DNA of 5,735 bases from contig CAUULU010000057.1 in assembly GCA_963546185.1 (NCBI GenBank), positions 1-5,735 of the forward strand, in the 5' to 3' direction. The DNA is from JABCPO02 sp963546185. Its GTDB lineage: Bacteria; Bacillota; Clostridia; TANB77; CAG-508. A model generated the notes under the pieces. It saw only the letters and a program-made list of their open reading frames with translations. It ran no database searches and was not told where the DNA came from. Position numbers and translations under genes: made by a program. Each line of letters opens with the position of its first letter. Position 1 is the first letter of the stretch. This document shows positions 1-5,735 of the stretch, piece by piece.

Positions 1-1663
1 ACATCTTTTATATATTTATATTTAGGGAATGTTGTGTTTATTTCTTTTATATCATTCCATATTTTATTCAATATTTGATTATATTCTAATTCTTTAAAAG
101 TATCTTGTAATTCTTTTTTATCTATTTTAATTTTAGCAGTAAGTTTTAAATCATCATCTCCAGCTGAATTATCTGCATATACTAGTACATCTTTTACATA
201 TTCAAGATTGTGTATGATGAATTCTATTTCTTCTGGGAAGATTTTTTTACCATTATCTAAAACAATCATATCTTTTTTTCTACCAGTTATAAAGATGAAA
301 CCATTTTCATCAATATATCCAATATCACCTGTATGACACCAACCATTTACTAAAACTTCATCTGTTTTTTCTTTATCATGTAGATATCCTTTAAATACAT
401 TATCACCTTGTACAATTATTTCACCAATACCATTTTCATCTGGTTCATTAATTTTAACTGTTACATTAGGAAGTGGGAATCCTACACTTCCTGGATTTTT
501 CTTACAGTAATTTTCTGCAGATATAACAGGAGAGGTTTCAGTCATTCCATATCCTTGGAATATAGTTATGCCGAAATTTTCATATGCTTCTATTAATTCT
601 TTTTTAATAGGAGCTGCTCCTGAAAATGCAAATCTTATTTTTCCGTCCGAAGTTCGTTTATTATTTTTTTAAATAATAATCTACGAATATCAATATTAAA
701 TTCTAAAAGCTTGTTTGAGAATTTAATCATTTTGTTTACTAATTCTTCTTTACCTGATTTTTTGATTCCGCTATATATTTTCTTATACACAAGTTCTAAT
801 ACTGCAGGTACTAAGAATAATAATGTTGGTGAATATTCTTTTATATTATCTTTAAATTTTTTCATACTTTCAACAAATGCAATTGTTCCTCCAGAAAATA
901 GTAATACTAATACTCCAAGAATTCCAAAAGTGTGATGGAATGGTAGTAGTGCAAGTGTTATATCTTTACTAGTTATAGGTATTACTGCTTGTATTGCTTT
1001 TAAATTACTAATAATATTCTTGTTTGAAAGTTCTACAATTTTTGATTGTGATGTAGTACCAGATGTAAAAAGTAATACTTTAGTATCATCTGCAGATATT
1101 TCTATATTATTAATAGAGTCAATAACTTTTTTAAATGTGTTAGTTTCTTTAATATTTGCTATTACATCATGTACTGTTAGTATATCTTCATCTATATCTA
1201 ATTTATCATCTTTTTCTGTTAAATATATTTTAAAATTAAGATTTAATTTTTCTTTAATATTTTTAATTAATTCAAGTTTGTTTGAATCACAGATAACAAG
1301 TGCTGGTGTTATTCTAGAAATAGAATTTTCTATTTCTTCTTCTTTAAGACCTGAATCTAAAGGAACAGCTGTTGTACCTGTTATAAGTAGTGAAAGATAT
1401 GAAATAATCCATTCATATGAATTACGACCAATTATTACTACTTTTTCATTTAATAATTTTTCTTCTATATGAGAATAAGCAAGGAATGATACATGTCTTT
1501 TTACCTTGTAAAATAATATGTTATTATTTCTTCCTAAATTATCCTTTTTTATATATGCTGTATTATTTCCATATTTTTCTGTTGCAAGATAAAACCAATC
1601 TCTAATTATATTGGATTGTGAGAGTGGACTATTTATCTTGCTAGGTTTGTTTATAATCTTCAT
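1..1663 (-). CDS. AMP-binding acyl-CoA/acyl-ACP synthetase, C-terminus beyond window, two consecutive +1 shifts at CGG
   Basis: ANL-superfamily adenylating enzyme, most like long-chain fatty acid-CoA ligases: it would form acyl-AMP and then transfer the acyl group to CoA or a carrier protein. Skipping bases 649 and 645 gives 553 visible residues. Motifs in order are P-loop TSGTTSQSK (200-208; the usual Gly-x-Pro is replaced), LPFHHTFG (240-247), FSGAAP (346-351), YGMTETSP (371-378), GWCHTGD (440-446) and GRKKDMIVLDNGKKIFPEEIE (460-480). The last visible part, FPKYKYIKD, is where the family has LPxYKxIK, so only the short end bearing the catalytic A10 lysine should be missing. Conventional reading stops at residue 342 (...NELRTEK), removing half the adenylation domain. 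With the skips the break reads NELGGKIRFAFSG, matching the family's conserved LGGxxRF. ATG 1663 has AGGAG 13 bases upstream, a rather long spacing. The acyl substrate and CoA-versus-ACP preference cannot be told. Confidence 0.85.
642..649 (-). other. Tandem double CGG +1 recoding site (CGGA CGGA as Gly-Gly) in the synthetase
   Basis: The upstream frame reads GAA CTT CGG ACG GAA AAA TAA. One skip (649) gives CTT GGA followed at once by a second in-frame CGG. A second skip (645) gives CTT GGA GGA AAA ATA AGA, i.e. LGGKIR, the conserved LGG(K/R)xRF of this family. Two independent shifts are needed, and each falls on a CGG that only becomes in-frame once the previous one has been skipped. Confidence 0.85.
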
Positions 1664-1676
1664 AAATTGTCTAATA

Positions 1677-1681
1677 CTCCT
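1677..1681 (-). promoter_or_regulatory. Ribosome binding site of the synthetase, long spacing
   Basis: AGGAG on the minus strand lies 13 bases before ATG 1663. That is longer than usual, but no better-placed start codon exists in this frame: the nearer ATT is only 1 base from the motif. The start therefore stays at 1663. Confidence 0.55.
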
Positions 1682-1700
1682 ATTTTAAATTTTCTACTTA

Positions 1701-1729
1701 ATTATATAATATTTGATAAATAAAGTAAA
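1701..1729 (-). promoter_or_regulatory. Likely sigma-70-type promoter of the synthetase gene
   Basis: On the minus strand TTTACT (1724-1729, 4 of 6 to the -35 consensus) is separated by 17 bases from a perfect TATAAT (1701-1706). It sits between the exporter terminator and the synthetase start codon, giving a leader of roughly 30 bases. The surrounding DNA is very AT-rich, so chance TATAAT matches are common; the correct spacing and the position are the supporting points. Confidence 0.5.
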
Positions 1730-1749
1730 TTTACATAAATAAAAGGATT

Positions 1750-1780
1750 AAAAAAGAAGAGGAGATAGAAGTCTCCTCTT
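1750..1780 (-). terminator. Intrinsic terminator of the ABC exporter operon
   Basis: A perfect 9-bp stem (1757-1765 with 1772-1780, AAGAGGAGA / TCTCCTCTT) with a 6-base loop is followed on the minus strand by C and then TTTTTT (1750-1755). It lies 28 bases after the frame-restored stop of subunit 2 and before the synthetase promoter. The plus-strand side lacks a comparable T-run, so it acts for minus-strand transcripts. Its place just after 1808 supports the restored C-terminus as the true end of the gene. Confidence 0.9.
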
Positions 1781-1807
1781 TATTAATTATTATTATATGT
1801 TAGCATA

Positions 1808-3738
1808 TTAATCTAAAATACTGTTACCAGTATATAGTTTGTAATATTGTCCTTTTAATGATAATAGGAAGTCATGTTCACCGACGTTCTATTATTTCAC
1901 CATTATCAAGAAGGATGATTGCTTTAGAATTTCTAATAGTTGAAAGTCTATGTGCTATTACAAATGTTGTTTTATCTGTCATAAGATTATCCATTGCATT
2001 TTGAACAAGTTGTTCTGTTCTTGTATCTATAGAAGAAGTAGCTTCATCTAGAATTATTATCTTAGAATTTGCAAGTACTGCTCTTGCTATAGAGATAAGC
2101 TGGATTTGTCCTTGTGATAGAGAAACATCTGTTGCAGATATTTTAGTGTTATATCCATCTGGTAGATTTTCTATTATTTTATCTACATTTGCAATTTTTG
2201 CTGCTGCATATACTTCTTCATCTGTAGCATCAAGTCTACCATAACGTATATTTTCTAATATTGTTGTACTAAATAATACTGTATCTTGAAGTACTGTTGT
2301 AATTGTTCTTCTTAAAGCATTTTTCTTTATATCTTTAATATCTATACCATCAATAGTTATTTTTCCTTTATCTATTTCATAGAAACGGTTTATTAGATTA
2401 GTTATTGTTGTTTTACCTGCACCTGTTGCTCCAACAAATGCTATTTGTTCACCATTTGTTGCATGTACAGATATGTTTTTTAATATGTATTTTTCATTTG
2501 ATTTATCATATTTGAAGTATAGGTCTTTTATAACGACAGATGCATCAACTTTAGTTATAATACCATTGTTAACATCTGTTTTAGTTGTATCATACCAATA
2601 ATCTTGACCATCTTTAGTTATAATATCAATTGTTCCTTCATCAATTTCTTCTTCAATATCTAATATACCAAATATTCTTTCAGCACCTGCTATAGCTTTA
2701 GTAAGTGTTGTTATTTGTGATGCCATATTCATCAGTGGACGTGTTAATGAGTCAACAAGTTGTGTTACAGAAACAATTGCACCTAATGTCATAACATTAT
2801 CAAGTACAAAGTTACCACCAATAACTGCTACAAATGCAGAAATAACATATGAAAATGCTCTTGTTAAAGGATGGATTACTATTCCATAAAATATAGTTTT
2901 TTTATTAGAATTTTCTAGTTCATCAACATATGTATTAAACTTATTAGTTATTATATGTTTTGCATTGAATAATTTAACAACTCTCATACCAGATACCATT
3001 TCTTCTGCATATCCGGCTTAAATGTGCAAGCCTATATTGTTTTAATCTTGCATGTTTTGTACTTTTTTGTGCAAATATATACATTACAACAATATATATA
3101 CAGATTAGTCCAAGTGATATTAATGCTAATTGAATATTTAGATATATAAGAGTGGCAAAAGTAAGTACAAATGTAATAACTGAAATTAGTATTTTTGATA
3201 AACTTTGATCTATTGCTGTACTTAATAATTCAACATCATTTGTGAATATTGAAATTGTTTCACCAGAAGGATTTTTATCAAAAAATTCAATTCCCATTTT
3301 TTGCATTTTACTAAATAATTCTTTTCTAATCTTATACACAATGTTTTGAGCTATTTTAGCAATTATTAATGTTCCAAAATAGTTTATAATAAGAGCTAAA
3401 AGCATTAATATAGTAAATATTATAATTGATTCTATAAAATGTGATGAATCTTTACTAGTAAATGAATCTATAATTGGTTTTAATACTAATGTTTGTGATA
3501 TTGAAAGTATTGAAGAAATTATTAGTAGTAAAAGTCCGAATATATATGATTTCATATTATATTTAATATATGACAATATTCTAAAAAAAGTTTTACCTGG
3601 ATTTTTAGCAGATTGTTTTTCTAATAATTCCTTATATAATTTCTTGTTTTTTTCTGATATATCTAATTCTTTAGGAAGTAGTTCGTTTAATTCTTTTAAA
3701 ACTTTTTCATCATTTTTATTTGAATTATTATTTTTCAT
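1808..3738 (-). CDS. Heterodimeric ABC exporter subunit 2 (consensus-site half), two +1 shifts at CGG
   Basis: Second half-transporter, expected to pair with the upstream subunit in the inner membrane. Skipping bases 3015 and 1883 gives 642 residues. A charged N-terminal extension of about 50 residues, typical of this partner type, precedes six transmembrane helices (about 65-340). The ATPase domain has Walker A GATGAGKTT (436-444), Q-loop Gln484, signature LSQGQ (540-544), Walker B IIILDEATSSID with catalytic Glu565, and switch His596. So it carries the intact catalytic Walker B and His, and the variant signature expected to face the degenerate site of subunit 1. Conventional reading gives two pieces: one ends a few codons after AGC CGG at residue 241, the other ends at CGT CGG TGA after residue 618. 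After the second skip, 24 more residues (GEHDFLLSLKGQYYKLYTG...) complete the usual C-terminus, ending at TAA 1808-1810. Start ATG 3738 is preferred over GTG 3747, which overlaps its own Shine-Dalgarno sequence. Confidence 0.9.
1880..1883 (-). other. CGG +1 recoding site (CGGT as Gly619) near the end of exporter subunit 2
   Basis: The mRNA reads GAA CGT CGG TGA in the upstream frame. Skipping the C at 1883 gives GAA CGT GGT GAA CAT GAC, i.e. ERGEHD, the very common (E)xGxH(D/x)xLL end of ABC ATPase domains. The downstream frame stays open to TAA at 1808-1810. The codon before is CGT, an arginine codon of the same box, which is evidently read normally. Confidence 0.82.
3012..3015 (-). other. 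CGG +1 recoding site (CGGA as Gly242) in exporter subunit 2
   Basis: The mRNA reads TTA AGC CGG ATA in the upstream frame. Skipping one C gives TTA AGC GGA TAT GCA GAA GAA ATG, i.e. LSGYAEEM, the conserved cytoplasmic-loop region of exporter transmembrane domains. Because the preceding codon also ends in C, the extra base could be either C of the pair. The zero frame runs 13 codons past CGG before a stop. Confidence 0.82.
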
Positions 3739-5516
3739 TATAGTCACCTCCTTGAGAATTATATATTTCTTGATATAGTAAAGAGTTTGCTATAAGGTCT
3801 TTATGAGTACCTTGTGCAGTTATTTTACCATCTTCTAAAACTATTATATTATCACAATCTTTTACAGATGAAATTCTTTGTGAAATTATAATCTTAGTTA
3901 TATCATGTTCTGATAATGTTGAAATTGCATTTTGTATATTTTTTTCTGTTATTTTATCAACAGCACTTGTAGAGTCATCTAAGATTAAAATACCAGCTTT
4001 TTTAAGAAATGCTCTTGCAATTGTAAGTCTTTGTTTTTGACCACCTGAGAAGTTTTTACCATCTATTAATACTTCATGATCAAGCTTATCCTTATATGAT
4101 TCTATAAGTGGTAAGATTTCTGCTTTTCTCAAAGCTTCATATATTTCTTCATCTGTTGCATTATTATTTCCCCATAACATATTTTCTCTTATGGTACCTG
4201 CAAATAATGTGTTTTTTTGTAGAACAAAAGATATATATGAGTTTAATGCATCTAATGTATAGTCTTTAATATTATGCTTTCCAAGCATTATTTCACCAGA
4301 TGTAATATCATAAAGTCTTGTTATAAGTGAGACAAGTGTTGTTTTACCGAGAACCTGTCATTCCAACAATACCAAGAGATGAACCAAATGGTATTGTTAG
4401 TGATATATTTTCTAAAGTATTATTCTTACTATTTGAATAAGAATATGAAACATTTTTTAGTTCTAAATCTAGTTTTGAATCAGATGGGATATTATTAATT
4501 GCATTTTCTTTTTCTGTTATTTCAGAATGTGTATTAAGTAGTTCTTTAATTCTTCCAAATGAAACAATTGAAGGAAATACAGTCATTAAAATACCAGCCA
4601 TTAAAAATAACCCAGTAAATATTTGTGATGTATATGATATAAATGCGATAAGCTGACCATTTGATAACTTATCACTAAATACTAAATTACCACCAAAGTA
4701 TAATACTCCAATTAATGCAGCATTTATAAGAACCCCTATAATAGGTTCTAATATAGTCATAATATATACAACTTTAAGTTTAACATTTCTAAGAAGCTTG
4801 TTATCTTTCATGAATTTAGTAACTTCATGTTCTTCTCTTGTATATGTTTTAACTGTTCTGATACCTCTAATATTTTCCCCAATAACTCCGTTTATACCAT
4901 CAACTCTTTCTTGAGATTCTTTAAAAATAGGTGATGTTATTTTAAATAATACCATTATAACTATTATTAAAAGAGGGATTATTATTAAAAAGATTTTAGA
5001 TAAATCACTACTTATTTGGTATGACATAAATATTGCAAATATAAACATTATAGGTGCTTGAAGTCCCATTCTAACTGTAAATACAATAGCATTACCGATA
5101 GAATCACTATCATTTGTTATTCTTGTAAGTATTGTTGGAGTTGAGAACTTATCTAAATTTTTAAAAGAAAAATTTAATAATTTTTTAAATAGATCTTTTT
5201 GAATTAATGCAGTTATTCCATATCCTATTTGTGCAGCTACATATGTTGTTATAACTGAAAATACTATAGAAAATAGTGAGAAAATTAATAGGTATATACC
5301 ATTTTGCATAATTTGTTCTCTACTTTTTGTAGCAATACCATTGTCAATTATATTTGATATAACTCTAGGTGATGCAATAACTATAATTGTGTCTAATAAT
5401 GTTAAAAATAATACTAAAAATATTTTTAATTTAAATTTACCTAAATAACTAGCAAATTTAACATTAGAATTTTTAGTATTAATATCATTTTCGTTTATTT
5501 CTTCTTGTTTATTCAA
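3728..5516 (-). CDS. Heterodimeric ABC exporter subunit 1 (degenerate-site half), one +1 shift at CGG
   Basis: Membrane half-transporter with fused ATPase, probably the first subunit of a TM287/288- or BmrCD-type exporter of drugs, lipids or peptides; the substrate cannot be told. Skipping base 4349 gives 595 residues, a normal length. A six-helix transmembrane domain spans roughly residues 28-310. The nucleotide-binding domain has Walker A GMTGSGKT (385-392), Q-loop Gln433, signature FSGGQ (488-492) and Walker B ending LDDSTSAVD. The catalytic Glu is Asp513 and the switch His is replaced by Gln (ISQRIS), as known for the degenerate-site partner of heterodimeric exporters. Read conventionally the gene splits: the N-terminal part stops at TAA immediately after the CGG inside Walker A (...GMTGSR), leaving no ATPase, and the rest is left as a separate frame. 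The start is TTG at 5516, chosen because AGGAG lies 6 bases upstream. The gene overlaps subunit 2. The family is certain; intact expression depends on the recoding hypothesis. Confidence 0.9.
3747..3753 (-). promoter_or_regulatory. Strong Shine-Dalgarno of exporter subunit 2, inside the end of subunit 1
   Basis: AAGGAGG on the minus strand lies 8 bases before ATG 3738 and is itself part of the last codons of subunit 1 (QGGDYNEK). The two genes overlap by 11 bases (3728-3738), which suggests translational coupling and equal amounts of the two partners. It decides the start: GTG 3747 would overlap the motif itself. Confidence 0.85.
4346..4349 (-). other. CGG +1 recoding site (CGGT as Gly390) in exporter subunit 1 Walker A
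   Basis: In the upstream frame the mRNA reads GGT TCT CGG TAA. Skipping the C at 4349 reads GGT TCT GGT AAA ACA, restoring GSGKT of Walker A. The zero-frame stop is the very next codon. The P-site codon would be TCT. Upstream and downstream frames both carry unmistakable parts of one protein, so the position of the shift is fixed to within a few bases by the Walker A consensus. Confidence 0.85.
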
Positions 5517-5522
5517 TGTTTT

Positions 5523-5527
5523 CTCCT
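5523..5527 (-). promoter_or_regulatory. Ribosome binding site deciding the TTG start of exporter subunit 1
   Basis: AGGAG on the minus strand is placed 6 bases before TTG 5516. No in-frame ATG is available near it, so TTG is taken as the initiation codon and the protein begins MNKQEEINEN. Confidence 0.75.
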
Positions 5528-5556
5528 TTTCTTATAACTATATTATTTAAATTAAT

Positions 5557-5623
5557 ATTATATTTTAAAGTTTTACAATGATATTAGTATATAAAAGTGT
5601 ATAAATACATGATATACAGTAAA
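5557..5623 (-). promoter_or_regulatory. Possible promoter region of the exporter operon
   Basis: The 219 bases upstream of subunit 1 (5517-5735) contain no gene and are almost pure A/T. A perfect minus-strand TATAAT lies at 5557-5562 but without a recognisable -35. A second weak pair is TTTACT (5618-5623) with TACACT (5596-5601), spacing 16. The same TTTACT hexamer is used in the synthetase promoter candidate. I cannot choose between them. Confidence 0.25.
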
Positions 5624-5676
5624 TTAAGTTATTATTTGTTTATTTTTATTTAATATTATGATAAAATTAATATGTA

Positions 5677-5691
5677 TGAATTTAAAATTCA
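5677..5691. repeat. Short perfect dyad upstream of the exporter operon
   Basis: TGAATTT-A-AAATTCA is a 7+1+7 inverted repeat about 160 bases upstream of subunit 1. With a single-base centre it cannot form a normal hairpin; as DNA it could be an operator, but such dyads also arise by chance in sequence this AT-rich. Confidence 0.2.
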
Positions 5692-5735
5692 AATAATATA
5701 TTTATATAAATTTGCATAAGTAATAATATCATACA

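Noticed and set aside
408..1605. Plus-strand open frames at 408-596, 711-935, 1020-1472 and 1417-1605
   Set aside because: They lie antisense to the synthetase, have low-complexity composition and lack recognisable domains; they are shadows of the minus-strand gene.
3745..3747. GTG start for exporter subunit 2 (MTIMKNN...)
   Set aside because: It overlaps its own Shine-Dalgarno sequence; ATG 3738 has ideal 8-base spacing.
642..4349. Systematic sequencing error adding G after CC on the plus strand
   Set aside because: Dozens of other CC dinucleotides on the plus strand are unaffected, and the insertions follow the codon phase of the genes, which a base-caller cannot know. Independent reads would settle it.
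642..4349. CGG simply reassigned to another amino acid in the zero frame
   Set aside because: A triplet reassignment would not restore frame; conserved protein sequence continues in the +1 frame after each CGG.
1..5516. Three decayed pseudogenes with scattered frameshifts
   Set aside because: All five lesions are the same C insertion before an in-phase Gly codon. There is no nonsense mutation, deletion or motif loss anywhere else, and lengths after correction are normal. Not fully excluded without resequencing.
1..5516. UGA read as Trp (Mollicutes code) to explain the apparent breaks
   Set aside because: All six Trp codons seen are UGG and no UGA occurs inside the reconstructed genes; at 1880 reading through TGA would leave the conserved tail in the wrong frame.
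5588..5616. Imperfect inverted repeats (GTATAT...ATATAC, TGTATAAATACA) upstream of the operon
   Set aside because: Short, imperfect and made almost only of A and T; expected by chance in this intergenic region.

Overview
The window is very AT-rich DNA from a bacterium, and every gene lies on the minus strand. It holds three protein genes in two transcription units. In transcription order (right to left) the first unit is a two-gene operon for a heterodimeric ABC exporter: subunit 1 (5516 to 3728), then subunit 2 (3738 to 1808), overlapping by 11 bases. A strong minus-strand terminator hairpin (1750-1780) ends it. The second unit is a long-chain acyl-CoA/acyl-ACP synthetase-like AMP-binding enzyme (1663 down past position 1), which has its own promoter and is cut by the window edge shortly before its C-terminus. 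Codon use is strongly A/T-biased, with AGA as the main arginine codon, CGU used occasionally, all six visible Trp codons UGG, and no internal UGA. This suggests genetic code 11 and an AT-rich host such as a Fusobacteriota (Leptotrichiaceae-like) or low-GC Bacillota species. The taxon cannot be fixed from the sequence.

The striking feature is that all three genes look broken in a conventional reading, and all are broken in exactly the same way. The frame is lost at five points, and each point is an in-frame CGG codon directly followed by the base that completes a glycine codon (C GGA or C GGT). Dropping the first C of each CGG restores one continuous, family-typical protein with a conserved glycine at that spot: the Walker A glycine of exporter subunit 1 (GxxGSGKT), a TM-region glycine and a C-terminal RG of subunit 2, and a double glycine (LGGK) in the synthetase. 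The synthetase site has two CGG codons back to back, each needing its own +1 shift: CTT C GGA C GGA AAA. In about 1,790 reconstructed codons I find no in-frame CGG read as arginine. All five in-frame CGGs are at shift points, while five other CGG trinucleotides that straddle codon boundaries (xxC GGN) need no shift.

The simplest reading is that CGG is an unassigned codon in this organism, with no tRNA-Arg(CCG), and that CGGN is translated as Gly by a +1 frameshift or by quadruplet decoding. C insertions before GGN codons would then be tolerated and could accumulate genome-wide. The main alternatives are pseudogenes or sequencing error. Neither explains why all the insertions have the same base, the same codon phase and the same following amino acid.
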